Assembly (NCBI GenBank): GCA_026874595.1
Contig: CM049322.1
Coordinates: 30,813,340-30,877,339, forward strand
Direction of reading: 5' to 3'
DNA: 64,000 nucleotides
Source of the DNA: Sipunculus nudus
Lineage: Eukaryota > Annelida > Sipuncula > Golfingiida > Sipunculidae
Shown: in pieces, positions 36,470 through 49,005 of the stretch
How positions within the stretch are numbered: position 1 is the first letter of the stretch
Layout of the letters: each line of letters opens with the position of its first letter
Notes under the pieces: generated by a model
Database searches by the model: none
What the model was told of the DNA's origin: nothing
The model's input: only the letters and a program-made list of their open reading frames with translations
Program-made: the position numbers and the translations under genes

Positions 36470-37980
36470 CCAACTGGAAAAGTGTAAACTTTTGGTCGAA
36501 TGATAAAGAACTAAAAGTTCGAGGATTTTTTTTTCAAACCCTGACAGAGTCCCAGCCATTGAAAGTATACTTGTGCATTATATGGAATACCAAAGTTAAG
36601 CAGCATTAATAATGTACAACATGCAAATGTTTCAGCGCATGTATGCAGGCAAAATCTTAGGAAGCATTTGCAACAGACCAAAGGTATAAACCCAAGTAGG
36701 CTGCCACCTTCAAAGAAGTGTTTTTCCAGGAGAAGCTACTCAGTGCCCGGCATGTAGCGTTAGTATGGAAACGGGCAGGTCTGTTAAATGTGTGTGCACT
36801 CAAGACAGAGAAACATGGCTAGTTAGTTGGATTGATTGCGCATGGTTTCCACGGAGAATTCTGAGCATTCTTGATGATAGCCTCCAGGAAAGCACTGATG
36901 AAACATTTACTTCATTGGCTTAGACAAGTAACTCAAGGGATCAAATGAATTCGTGGAAGATTGCTTAGACTAAACTTTGCATATATCTAACTATATGACC
37001 AACAACAACAGTAATAACAACGGGCGCATGGGTAGGCGCCTAGATACATTTCATATGTTTACATGTGTTGTTATTGACTTCTATCATCTTTGATGTAATT
37101 CTTTATGTAGTTCACCAAGATTATAATATGAGTGCTTAACAATGTTCAAGTACCTTTTTTTCAAATTTGAAAGGGCTCAAATTAACATTCGCAGTTCTAA
37201 TTAGAAAAAATAAAATAATCAGAATAGACATAGTATCGACAGGACAACTTTGTACTTCTACATTATCCTTTGTCAGATTGCCAATTGTTTGATGACTGTT
37301 AGAGGTTATACTTCACATGATAGTTAAAAAAACTTTGTGTTAAGCAAACAATTCCCTGGTGATATCATATCAATGACTTCCACATTTTAATATAGAAATA
37401 TGTGACAACTAGGTCCTTTCCACTAGAGTCTTCCTCGTGTATAATAAAATATAGCGCACCTTTCTAACATTATTATTGTACATATTGTAAGTGTGCCATA
37501 TGAATTTCAAAATAAATCTTGCAAATAAAATTTTATGTGCATTTATTTTTTGTTGACCCTTAAATATGTAGGTATAGACAAAAAAAATCATGTTTCCTTT
37601 CCTTCTGGGAGGCACAAACTACCAACAATTGCAAAGTTTGTCGAAATAGGAAAAAAATGCCTTTCTAACTCGGTGTCTCTTATGTATCATTAATATATTA
37701 TCTTCGCATGGAAATGTTTTATTCATTCAACTGAAATAATCAAGTGTTTTTAATCTATTTTAGGCTATTTATTTTATTTTTTAAACTGTAAGAGAAACTT
37801 AGTGGTACATTGAAGAAAACTGGAATTAAAACATGAGTTTTATGGCAGCCATCTTGGATTTTAAAATGGCCGCCAAAGGGTACAAATTTATAAGTTGTGC
37901 CATCCAGTTTGATGGAATAAGAAACCTAAGTTTAGATATCAAAATTGTTTTGTTATGTCATTTATGAACTGTCATATGTT
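36470..37980 (-). mobile_element. Right arm of the inverted repeat, copy 2
   Basis: Copy of 30,260-31,770, reverse-complement partner of 32,910-35,070. Confidence 0.7.
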
Positions 37981-38175
37981 GATTTCATGATATTTGCATT
38001 TCGTGACGTTCATACTTATAGGTACCTCTCTTCTCAGCTGTTTTATGAGAAAACGGCTACTGTTAGGTTAATAAGAATTTCAGAATCGAATTTCCCTCCA
38101 TTTTTCTTATAAGAACAACCCATAAACCTTTTGCTCTCAAACACATAAATAAACTCCCCCGAGCCCTGGGACCAC

Positions 38176-38540
38176 GTTGGCTGCGTCCAGTAACCCGTGT
38201 GATCCATGCTTGCATTCATGCGGTCAGAAAGTTAACAAACATGCGGAGAGATTTACCAATATGTCGACTTAAAATGGACTATTTCTCGCTCATGTTGGGT
38301 GTTGTTAAATAGTATACTTAAAAAACTAAAGATTAGTCTGGTTTTTGTCAAATGACAGAGTAATTGTAGGCCTTTAGGCGTTATAAGAAATGACGAAAAT
38401 ATTTGCATCCTTATGGAATCTTAAAATGCTTTCCTCCCTGATGGATATGATGGCACTCTGGCAGCAAGTCGTAGGCTCTCCATTGTCAGATGGCCGAAAT
38501 AGCGATACAACATATTGAGCTATGTGAGCTCTATGCATGG
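38176..38540. repeat. Diverged direct copy of a left-arm segment
   Basis: Resembles 27,690-28,060 (and its twin in copy 2) in direct orientation: GTTGGCTGCGTCCAGTAACC against GTTGGCTACCGTCCATTTAC, AGATTTACCA against ATGATTTACCA, and AAGTCGTAGGCTCTCCATTG against TAGTCGTCGACTCTCTAATG. It spans the right border of the 6.2-kb duplication. Confidence 0.55.
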
Positions 38541-39728
38541 TCTTTTCCATAGTCCATGAAGTTTATAATAGTATTAAAGTCAAAGCAAATACATATAAGA
38601 ATATAACTGTAAAAATGACCATAATGATCACTTTTACCCAAATAAAAGTATAGTTCCTTAGTTCATTATTAAAAAAAAAAGATTGACGCCATTATATGAG
38701 AGTAAATATTATTTCGCTAAAAATGATTCCGAATGGTTGCATTAATAGGAGGTATTGCTCAATTTATGACCTATGTTAGGTGAGCTAAGGAGGTTGGGCT
38801 AAGATTTCACAATAATGTTGTATAACATTTGTACAACAATACACATCAATAATCAATAGGAATATTCAATAAAAAGTATCCTTAGATGTGGCATATATAT
38901 TTCCTCTTTATATATATTTTAACAATTTTTTCTTAACATTTGCTTATATCGTGATTATGTACTGGCCAACATATAGATGGTCGTTCGGTGGTTCACAGAT
39001 TTTGTCGGTACATTTTTTAAATTTCCTTTTTACCTATGTAAGGCACAGTCTATTTGCATTTACATTTAACTGAAACGCAAAGTTTATCATTTTAGAAACT
39101 TAAAGAACAACTGAAATTCTTGTACCTCGACCTTTACGTTCAGAGGTACTTGTCAATAAGGGGGACACAACACACCATTTTGTAAGCATCTTAGAGTTCA
39201 GAGTACATAAGACCTCGTCTTTTCAGCATGTCACTCTATGCAAAGTCAGTTTCTACAGCAGACAGGTAAGGATTTATAAACTCTTTAGAGCATACTAGTT
39301 ATATAAAAAAGTTCACATTACCGCAAACTGCATATCAATGCTGAACCAAAATAAATTTGCACGATCAATTACAAACTATTAATAAAACACTGCTTTATTT
39401 AAGTACCACTCTCTTTCCAAAAATCATGGTTATTCGTTGCTTGAATCAAATATGTGTACACATATATTCCAAGGTTCATTAATACCAGCACTTGATAGGA
39501 TAATTTGTAATATTTCATTCTATATAACAAGTAACAACCAAATATTATAGAGATTAAATAATAGTTATTAAATCATGTTGACCTGCTATTTCTTATACTT
39601 TCTGCCTATACCAGAAGACGAAGTACCAAGGAACTGAAATTGTCAAACCTTTTTAGTATACAATTATAACAAGTGTATATATAATCATATATAATAAAAG
39701 GTATAGCCGTGGTAGTCTGTAGCAGAAG
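38541..39728. other. Gene-free AT-rich sequence
   Basis: No exon or repeat array supported. A text CAGCAGACAG|GTAAGG at about 39,257-39,271 looks like a splice donor after a short frame starting at an ATG near 39,229, but nothing links it to another exon. Confidence 0.4.
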
Positions 39729-39816
39729 CGTAGGTAAAGATAGTGACGCCTTTTGGATAGATAACATAATAAATAAGTAAGTTCATCTAAAAGGCGTCAC
39801 TCTATCTTTACCTACG
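39729..39816. repeat. Short inverted repeat, arms of 26 and 28 bp
   Basis: CGTAGGTAAAGATAGTGACG and CCTTTT (39729-39754) pair with AAAAGGCGTCACTCTATC and TTTACCTACG (39789-39816), with one 2-base indel and a 34-base loop. The arm text GGCGTCACTCT recurs at about 52,140. Confidence 0.9.
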
Positions 39817-39826
39817 ATATATATAT

Positions 39827-39890
<64 letters not shown>
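39817..39890. repeat. (TA)n microsatellite
   Basis: Nearly pure TA run of about 35 units with two interruptions. Confidence 0.95.
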
Positions 39891-39894
<4 letters not shown>

Positions 39895-39904
39895 AGAAAT
39901 TACG

Positions 39905-39950
39905 TTTCGTCAGAAAATTTTTACTCAGTAAAAATGTCTGACAAAACCTG
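39905..39950. repeat. Hairpin with CTGACGAAACG text on the minus strand
   Basis: GTCAGAAAATTTTTAC and GTAAAAATGTCTGAC form an imperfect stem. On the minus strand the flank reads CTGACGAAACGTAATTTC, which resembles ends of Penelope-like or hammerhead-bearing elements; this is only a resemblance. Confidence 0.4.
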
Positions 39951-42900
39951 ATTCCTCTTTATTTATATAATTATAAAGCTCTGGTGTTATACCATAGAGC
40001 ACTCTAGAAGTTGTTTATTGCAGGAAACAAGTAGATTAATTTATATATTAATATATATATCTTTAAATATATTTAAATCAATATTAATATATATATATCT
40101 TTATATTTATATTTTTATTATTATCCATATTTATATTAATTCATATATAACTTTGCTGTTTGTTAATGCTGTCTGAACCTTGGAAATCCCCTTTTCAATG
40201 CCACCTATTGATGAAATAATGAATTAAAAAAAACGTCCGAAATAGGGACGCAAACACTTCGCGGAAAATAGTTACATGGAATTTTTATTAACCCTGTGTT
40301 ATTCCTGGAAAATTTTTAAATGAATAGTTTAAAAAAACGGTCTGAACATCGTGGTATTGCTGTACTTGACTGTACAAAACAAACAACAAACCCCAAGATC
40401 TATCCTTTGGTTCACGGACACCTTTCACGGAAACGGCACGTGGCGTGACGTCATTGTCGCCTGTGATAAACCGTACCACGCGTGACAGATGGCCGTATGG
40501 TCACATGCAACGAGTGCAAGTGATATAATGTGCATACACCCATAAAACACAGAATTATGCCTCCTCGGTGCAGGCTTAGCATTTCAGCCCGCCAGATGAC
40601 TTAAGTCACTGACGTTATTTTTTATGAAACTGACTTAAAGCTCGACAAAAGTGACTTAAGTCGAAAACACAGAATAACAGGCTTAAGTCGGTTTAAGGAA
40701 ACGGCTACAGCCTTATGATGGCTACAGCCTAGTTAAAAAAAATAATCATTAGATGCACAATTTAAACAAGATAAAAAGAAGGTATTGCGATTTACCTAGT
40801 TTTTAGGTGAAACGCCCAGTTTGACAAAAAAATTTAATTAAACAAATAGCAAGTTTTAGTTCTGCCAGGTTTGTGTCTAGATAAACATATGTTTGGACCA
40901 TGGCTACTTTGGAATTAATGACACTGTCACCAGTATTAAAATTGTAGCTAAATACATACTCCACACACACCCCAAAACACACTATCCATACTATTAGATT
41001 CGTGTAGCATTTGACCCTTTCGTACACGGTCGTCATGTTCCGGTCTGGTCGTCATGTTCCCAACTACTGTAGTACGCATGCGCATATCTGTCTGAAAATA
41101 TTCCGCACGTCTGTTTTCAATAATAGGTCCTCTCGAACGCTGCCATTACATCCCCCTTAAGGGCTTCATATCATTTTGTCCAACCAGGTACTGGAGCTAG
41201 AGGGTTTTTCTTCAGGGTGTCTCACTATTTGTCCTAGACTCTGCTCCTTCCTGAGTCATGCATTACAGCGGTCTAGAATAAAGGGTGGATATTCAAGGAT
41301 TTCCAATTAGAGGGAAATAAACTTATGATAGCTGTAGTCTCAGTATATTCATATTAGTGGGATATTAAAAAACCAAGGCTTCAAATTCACAATAAAATTA
41401 TATCTTGGGTGAAAGGCGAAGATCTTTTTACTTTAAATGTGCTTATAACTTACCATCTGAATCTCTTTTTAGTAAGAATCGATTGGAAAGGTAACTTAGT
41501 TTACTTAGAGGGTGCGCTTATCGATGGAAAATTTGAAAATAATATGCTGATTAATTATTCATGTGCATGCGGTCTTCTGTAGTCAGGTTCATGACGATTT
41601 TATCGGACCGTATACGAAACGGCCAAGCGCTGCGACCCATACAGCTAAGGTGATGTGGCATGCATGCCTTTATCAGACATTTCATAACATATGAATCACA
41701 ATAGGTGATATTAATTGGGCAGCTCTACTGTTTATTCGGATTATTACCATATCGATTATATCATTGTTATGATAATATAATGATTTTTTTGTCTAGAAAT
41801 ATATTTTTTTAAACATAATAAATTTATTAAATTGAGTCATCAAAGGGTCAAATACCGGTTCAGAAATTAAAAAAAAACTTTCTATATATTCGGAAATAGA
41901 AATTCAGTTAAGCACATGCCTTTCAATGAGGGTGTAGGAGAGTTCAACCAAATATTATATTAAACTTAAAATGCTGATATTAGTTTAGCGGTCTGAAACA
42001 AATGCAGAATGTCTTTGTAAACACATCCATTATTACTTTTAACAATGCCATTATAAAAATTCCTATTTTAATTCTTCAGAGATTTCTGTGAGTTATGTGT
42101 CTTCGTAAACTGTTCCTGATTGACTAAATCCTATTTTTTAGCTTGGAGTTTGGAGTCTAAACACGAATTTATGCATATGCTCTGCATTTTGGTTCCAAAA
42201 ATATTTATTTCATATGTCTTCAATTCTGTCAACTTTCTGTTGGTCATGATGCGTAACTCTGAAGGAAGAAACACCATTGCATATCTATTGTTTGTTCTTT
42301 ATTCAACATGAACCTAACCATGTCATTTTCCAAGTGTTTTCCAAAGGTGAAAAAATCTTGACGGTTTTCAACAGGATAACAAAGCAATTCTTCAGGTTAC
42401 TTACAATAGATACTACCATATCAATCGAGTATTTATGCGTTTTGGTACTGATGATTGAATAAATTAACGGATTTTAGAATTTTAGAAAATTTTAGAAAAA
42501 ATGGTTTTATGAGTGTGTAATAGGTTCAAGGAGCTCAAACAATAAGGGAGATTATTTAGAGAATACTGCCCTTTAATACAAAAATCGCTTTCTGTGAAAA
42601 AAATTTGTTGACTTTAGAGAGGTATAACAATAGAAGATGTATGGGACTGTGTGAAATCTGTGAGATAGGACACAATAAATGGCAGCTTTTATAAGTGACA
42701 TAGAAAAGTTGTAACAAATAACAGCCGGACTATTACATAACAGTGAGAGTAAAGGTCAAAGTCACAATCAAGATTGTAACTGTAGACAATAATGAGAAGA
42801 GTATGACCTACATAAATATTGGATAGGACCAACATTTATTGGGGATTATTTTTCCATATTACCCATTTTACAATATTACAAAATTATTCTGTGCCATTCA

Positions 42901-45900
42901 GGACACTCTTGAAATGTAATAGTTCATTTCTAATACAAAGTGCCTTCCTGCTTAGGCATAATCCTCTTTAAATTTTTTAACAGTTTGTAATTTTATTAAG
43001 GCTTCTTTTCTGTGATATCACATATATGCATATGAGATTATAAAAAAAAAGCTGGACTGACTCTCATAACACCTGTCTGATAACATAGATATAACAAGGG
43101 ATGCACGATAAACATTCTTTTACTTTTCTAAACGTATCAATATCTTTACACAAACTGAACACATTTTAAATGACTGAGGGGTGAAATATGCTTAATTAAA
43201 TGCCACAAAAATTACCGAGTACCATACTTAAAGCAATAAGTGAATATATGTGGGGAAATTGGTGTAAATGGTTAAAATCTACTTTAAGACTGATAACTAA
43301 ATTTTACGGTTTTCTATCATGTGTGTGTACAAATATATTTCAGCATATCCAGTAATATACATTAGATATATTGGCAGTGTTTAAATAATTAATTTAACGA
43401 CTATGATGCTCGGTGCATTATGGGTGCTAGTTTAACCTTTTGACTTTATTTGTTATTAATTTTTACTTTATTTTGAAACTTATTTGGATTCAATATATTT
43501 GACTGCCGGATAAAAACAAAACAAAAATGCTATCCAGCAAACATTAATAAAAACAATGTTAAAATGAAATAACTTGTACACTTAATAACTCAGAAATATC
43601 ATTTAAGAGATAAAATTGTTATTATATAAATTTGCAAAACATTACAATCCTCAAAGATTAAAAATCACCAAGATAAAAAAAAATTCCTACGTTTTCAAAA
43701 AACTGTAAAGTATAAAATATTTTTATTTTCCAGCATATAAAATTAGTCTGAGAGCATGAATTTGGATAATATAAAATCTGAATTACAGTGACACACACTT
43801 AAGAATAAAAACAATGCCTAGCAAAGTACAGGCGATTGGCTATTTCTATTTTAAACCTTTCAAATATACATTGCCTGAAATGATTCATTAAAGTTAGGAC
43901 AAAGTTTGTCTGATTAGAGGAATCTATCGTGGCAGAGTGTATTCTATTACTTTGATCAGATAACTGAAGATGCAAGAGAAGAAGGCTTGAATGCACTTCC
44001 ATAACTATTAATTTGAAAGCGCTGAAAACAGTCATGCAGCCTCTGCTGAGAAAAGCTATCAGTTGTATAAATTTAATGGAAAAGAACGTAAACCAGAACC
44101 AGAGCACCATTTTGTGGGAAATAGTTATGAACCACAAACATACTGAGCTGTGTAATAAGACCATCTTTTGGACTGTCAAAAGTAGTTCAATTTGCAAATG
44201 TTGTTTTTAGATAAGTCAGTTATAAATAAAGTGTATAGCTGAGTAAAGAAATTACTTGGTTCTTTTGCACTGAATTACTATGTACTGAATTACTTTTTTA
44301 GAGCCACTGTGTTTCAGTTTATTTAGAAGGGTAAAGCAACGTCATTCTACAACAAAATTCGCAGGTGTATTTTATTGTCTCACATTGTCTTTTATGTAAC
44401 TAAAAGCTCAAAAACAAGAAGACGTGCTGGGCCACAGACAAGCGTTAAATATTTTTTTTTTTTTTTAAAGATTGCCTTGGTGGTAAACACTTCCATTTGT
44501 CATACTAGCTTAACTATTCTGGAATTCCAGTCCAGTTTCGGACTACTTGACAGGGTTTGTGTCCTGTGTTCTACCCTTTAGCCACAGAAGCCGGTTTAAT
44601 GCCAATCATTTAAAGATGAACCCAGCTAAATACATATATGGGCCACATTAGGAGAGTCTGTATAATAACAACATATATGCGGATACATGGATGCAGTTGT
44701 AGTACATAAGCTTTAGAGAAGACCAAAGACTTACAAACCTGAACAAGTATTACTCGTTGTACGGCAAAATTCAAACTGTTACTGGGAAGGACGATGGATT
44801 AATTAATGACATATGTACAAGTGTAAAAAGCTCGAACACGTGACCACAATAACTATAATTAAAGTACCTCCAATTATTACAAAGAGCAGAACAGCATTTT
44901 GTGTGGCTTTAACAAAGCCATATCATTCAATATTACCCCTAAGGTTAAGGTGATTGAAGATGTGTAGAAGTGTATTGTATTGTTAACTTAACTGAACTAG
45001 TCATTCAGATGATAAATATTGAGCCAGTTTGGAGGTACTCTCTGTAACCTTGCATTTTGTCCTTTAATGTCCATTTTTCTTCTTGGTTAGAATATTACAA
45101 TTGTATGAAACACAGTTAAGGTCAAGTAAAATAAACAAAACGCTCTCACGAAGCACATTGTCCGTACCATAATTTGTTAAAACATGAATGAGATTTTGCT
45201 GAAATTATGTTTGTAGACTGATTGCAGATGCTTATGTAGGTCATACTTTGTCATTAACAATGATTTATATTTTTATTGATTTATTAGTATCTACAGAGTT
45301 AAAGCTTGAGAGGTGTAAATAATATAACAGAACACAATTGTTGATAATTAAAAACTTGTATTTTATAGTGTTATTTTTTATTTTCTTAAAGTGTGTCTTA
45401 TAGTGTTTAATGATTAAAATATACAAATAAAAGTTAGGAATCTTTGAATGACCATATTTCCTGTTTGGTTACCCGTTAAGTCGATTAACCTTAAACCTTT
45501 ACTGTTATCAGAGTTTGATACCTGGTACGTAATAACATATAATCTAGGATGAAGACAAATGCACTTATTTTTAGCCTCAAGGTGATTGACAAGCTGTCCA
45601 ATAAAAGTCAAAGTACCGACATATTAAAAAGTTTTTAAATGGAGTAATACTGATTGTTGCATCACATTCATGAGATTTCTTTTTGAACACCATATATTAG
45701 AAACTATTTATAAATGAGTAATATGTCAGTAATATCATACTGGTAGCCGTGAAAAAAAAAACGTGTGAGCACATGTAAATGACCCCTGCTTTCTCTGATT
45801 TACCAGAAGTATCCAAGACAAATAGTATAGAAACATATTGATTATTATAACCTAAGATAAACTTAAGTATTTTTAATAGCGTTTAACTGATTTAAACTAA

Positions 45901-46134
45901 AACTTTGTAATATGTTGGTTATTAAGACTCTCCGTGTTGATATTCAATGTTCTGCTACCTTTTGGTGAATCTTTTATACATAGCAAATTTGCTAGCAGAA
46001 TGACAGCAAACGTTTGCTCAAATAGTAAATGATTTGATTGCAGCAGTGAGGGTATTTAAATTTATAAGTCTAGTTTAACACGCCATTATTTGAAAATTTT
46101 TACTTTCTTGTGTAAATGCAGAAGAATATTATAG
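39951..46134. other. Gene-free stretch upstream of the Ig exon
   Basis: More than 6 kb without a supported exon. The expected signal-peptide exon of the Ig gene should lie here or further upstream, but I could not recognise one. Seen only: two copies of the palindrome GACTTAAGTC at 40,599 and 40,653, a T-run at about 44,452, and open frames of up to 132 codons without domain character. Confidence 0.4.
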
Positions 46135-46476
46135 CTTTAATGGTATATGTTTCCGTTGAAGGACTGGGTCAGTTAAAAGAAGTGGCAGAAGGAGGAACTA
46201 TAACACTGAACTGTACAGACTGGGTTAGGTATGGTTTCTACACCATTAACTGGTATGTACCTCTACCAGGAGGACGTGAGCGGATCATGAGTCAACATCA
46301 AGCAAGCGATATCACGAACATACCTCCTACTACAAGGTTTTCTGGAGGACTGTCAAAACCGGAATGGGGCATCTGTATGCTCTCAAATGTCAACAAAGGC
46401 GATTCTGATATGTATGAGAGCGATCAGCTTAAGCCAGGTGTTACCAATCACAGGACGTTCCCATACAAGATTATTA
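46135..46476 (+). CDS. Ig V-like domain exon of a membrane receptor-like gene
   Basis: This exon of 114 codons encodes one immunoglobulin-like domain, expected to be extracellular and to bind a ligand. Visible marks are GGTITLNC with the first domain cysteine at residue 27, INWY with the core Trp at 40, RFSGG at 68-72, a strand like LSNV at 83-86, and the F-strand pattern D90-S-D-M-Y94. The next expected residue, the second cysteine, is Ser 96 (codon AGC at 46,419; one base from TGC). An extra Cys at 81 is present. The spacing of 69 residues is normal for a V domain. The 3' end is a clear GTAAGT donor at 46,477 in phase 1. The 5' end is less sure: acceptor ATTATAG at 46,134 gives phase 1, usual for Ig exons, while TGTAAATGCAG at 46,121 looks stronger but gives phase 0. 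Either a divergent receptor or a decaying copy. Confidence 0.75.
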
Positions 46477-46716
46477 GTAAGTTCATGTGGATAATATCAG
46501 GTATTACAAACATACTGACTGAATGTGAAGATCAGTTAAACCCTATCGTGACAGGAATCAATCAAGTATTCAAACAGATTGGCCATACTTAAGTTTAACT
46601 AAAAATGTTCTGTTTGATTTTACTTATCCGATTCGTCGTTCATCATCTCCACTTAATACTATCGTCGGTTTTCGAAAGATGTAAAATATCAGATCACTAT
46701 TGCTAACATCTTTTTT

Positions 46717-46719
<3 letters not shown>

Positions 46720-46756
<37 letters not shown>
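46720..46756. repeat. (AAT)n microsatellite
   Basis: Pure AAT run of about 12 units in the first intron of the Ig gene. Confidence 0.95.
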
Positions 46757-46758
<2 letters not shown>

Positions 46759-47775
46759 CAGGCCTTATTTTCACTCCTCGGGAGTGGAAAGAAGGAAAGT
46801 TTATTTCCACTCCCCCTAGGAGGAGTGGTAATAAGGGATGCTTATTTCCACTCCCCTTATGATAATAGCCGGTAAAGTCTTAGTATTTTGGGATTAAAAG
46901 TAACCAAAATTTGGTGGTTTTCTTTACATTTTTAAAGCAAGTGTATATTATTGCTTGTTTACAAAATCCTCTCTCATGTAATTCCTCTATAGGAGCATTA
47001 GGAGCACTTCAATTTTGATCATTTAAACAATTAATTTTTTCAGCTTTTATATTGAAATGCATTTCATTTTAAGGCGTTTAACTTATAAAATATTAAAGTT
47101 TAAATCATTTGCAGTCTGAAATGCCAGAATACCACCAAAAGATTAAATTACATTCATATTTATCAAAAAATTTCCAAAGACATATTAATTAATATTTTCT
47201 GCAAATATTTTTATAAAACTAGTCTAATGATTTTGAATATGTAATGTTGAATTTAAAGCAGCACAAGAAGGATGATGAATGTTTACTCAACACTTAATTC
47301 CTGTCATTGGATGATGGGCACCTGATCAGTAAATCCCGGTTGTTTAGACTAGTACTGGCTCTTGGCTAAGAATACTAGATCAAGTCCAGACAGTCAAACT
47401 GGACTGCAACCTGCTACCATTGTAGATTGTTGTTTAGAAAAATTACCTTACCGATGATTTAATCTTGAATGATATCAAAGTGTTGCTAAAATAGGTGAAA
47501 TTTACTTGAATGTTGATTAAAAGAAAACGTAAACTATAAAAGCAACATACGATGATATATTGTCACTAAACTGTAGATATGCATTTCAAAGGTAAGATCT
47601 ATAGCATGAATTTTTATTATATTTTTATTAGTGTTATCCAACAAAGCTGCTGAAAATGATATTCTATTCTAACAAAGACTTAACTATTTTATTTAACACC
47701 TGGTGGGAGATTGGAAATAAGGATTCCTTATTCCTTATTTCCACTGCCCTTGGGAGTGGAAATAAGAACTTCCTA
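46757..47775. mobile_element. Candidate element with hairpin ends
   Basis: Both ends carry hairpins built of the text TTATTTCCACTCC and its complement: 46,765-46,856 (two hairpins) and about 47,703-47,775 (CCTTATTTCCACTGCCCTTG with GGGAGTGGAAATAAG). The roughly 850 bases between are AT-rich and code for nothing recognisable. It could be a foldback-type non-autonomous element; no target-site duplication was found. Confidence 0.4.
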
Positions 47776-47940
47776 ATAATTGCAGACTCAATGTTCATTT
47801 ACATTAATTGTGATTAAGATATTAAGCATTAAGACAAAACATCATATTTCTATGTCATGGTGATATTTATGCCATGTGACAAAGTTAAACAGATACAATT
47901 ACAAATCTAAGTCCGCATCATTTTTAATCCTTACACATAA

Positions 47941-48345
47941 ATGAATGCTCTCTAAAATTCTGGATTTCTAAGAGTATCTCTGTGTATCTCAGAACATCAA
48001 GAGATTACGAGATTACATGACACAAACTCGGTTTTGTTACTGTTTCTTTAAGGTATTCCCTTAAAAATTGTTGGAGACTTGTTATATAAAACAATCTTTT
48101 CCAGAAAAGACATCTTAAAAATCACAACAGACTTTTAAAAATATGGATGCTCTATAAATTCTGGTTTTCTAAGAGTATCTCTGTGTATCTAAGAGCATCA
48201 AGAGATTACGAGATTACATGAAACAACCTCAGATTTGTTACTGCATCTTTTAGGTATTCCCTTAAAAATTGTTTGAGACTTGATATATAAAACAATCTTT
48301 TCCAGACAAGACATTTTAAAAATCACAACAGACTTTTAAAATATA
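47941..48345. repeat. 202-bp tandem duplication in intron
   Basis: A segment starting ATGAATGCTCTCTAAAATTC at 47,941 repeats as ATGGATGCTCTATAAATTCT at 48,143, with about 8 percent differences. Shared texts include CATCAAGAGATTACGAGATT and CTTTTCCAGA. Not related to the 202-bp duplication at 17,327. Confidence 0.9.
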
Positions 48346-48913
48346 GTAGGGAAGCAATTTAGACAGATTCTGTAATATATTTTAATATTTGTTACAGCAA
48401 ATTGGCACTCATATACAGCAAATGCATTTATCGTTGTATATCAGTATTAAACTCTGATTAAATGCAGCTAAGCTTTTTGCACTTTTAAGATGTTTCAATC
48501 ATTACACGGTACTGCAAATGAAAATACCTTACAAGTGCATACCTACGGTATTTGATTTATTTTGGATTGCATATCATTAGCACATTAACTCATAACAATG
48601 TGGACAAGAGACATCAGTAAATACAAAAATAAAGGTATACCCTTCACACTCACTGACACACACACACACATAAACATATATCAATAATTACGTTGTAACT
48701 ATGTAGTAAGCATAATAGTAACTTTATGTTGACATAAAATATGCAAATTCCAGTATTTGTTATTTTTTTTTCTAATATTGTACCTGCCTGATTAAGGAAC
48801 ATACATTAATAGTTTTGTCTTGCAAAATGATGTATACTGGTGTATTAGTGGAGATCAGAAAAGTCACAAAAATTATAGATGAAAAACATATTATTTTTCA
48901 CATTTGATTTAAG

Positions 48914-49005
48914 GAAAACCAAAATCAGATGAAATACCCGCACTTAACATCTCCCGTACCGATGTCAGTGTAGGAAAGCAAGTGGTATTACAGTGTGTCT
49001 TTTGA
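48914..49005 (+). pseudogene. Decayed second Ig-domain exon
   Basis: After a good acceptor (TTTCACATTTGATTTAAG) a phase-1 reading gives the start of a C2- or V-type Ig domain: ALNISRTDVSVGKQVVLQC, ending QCVF and then TGA at 49,003. The motif VGKQVVLQC is the B-strand cysteine region. Nothing resembling the remaining two thirds of the domain follows. It lies between the V-like exon and the microexon, where a second Ig exon would be expected, with the same phase. Best read as an exon truncated by deletion; a normal transcript would skip it. An alternative is an unrelated intronic copy from a paralogue. Confidence 0.6.

Larger units (their letters stand above)
32092..38300. repeat. 6.2-kb tandem unit, copy 2
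   Basis: Direct repeat of 25,869-32,091. After its last bases CATGTTGGGT the sequence continues as GTTGTTAAATAGTATAC. That continuation is homologous to the inside of the left arm (about 27,830 onward), so the original right end lies beyond this boundary. Confidence 0.95.

Noticed and set aside
39229-39266. Possible first coding exon with GTAAGG donor
   Set aside because: The short frame has no signal-peptide character and cannot be tied by phase to the Ig exon with any confidence.
43799-44197. 132-codon minus-strand frame with hydrophobic stretches
   Set aside because: AT-rich sequence gives Phe/Leu-rich chance frames; no domain, no splice sites that fit.
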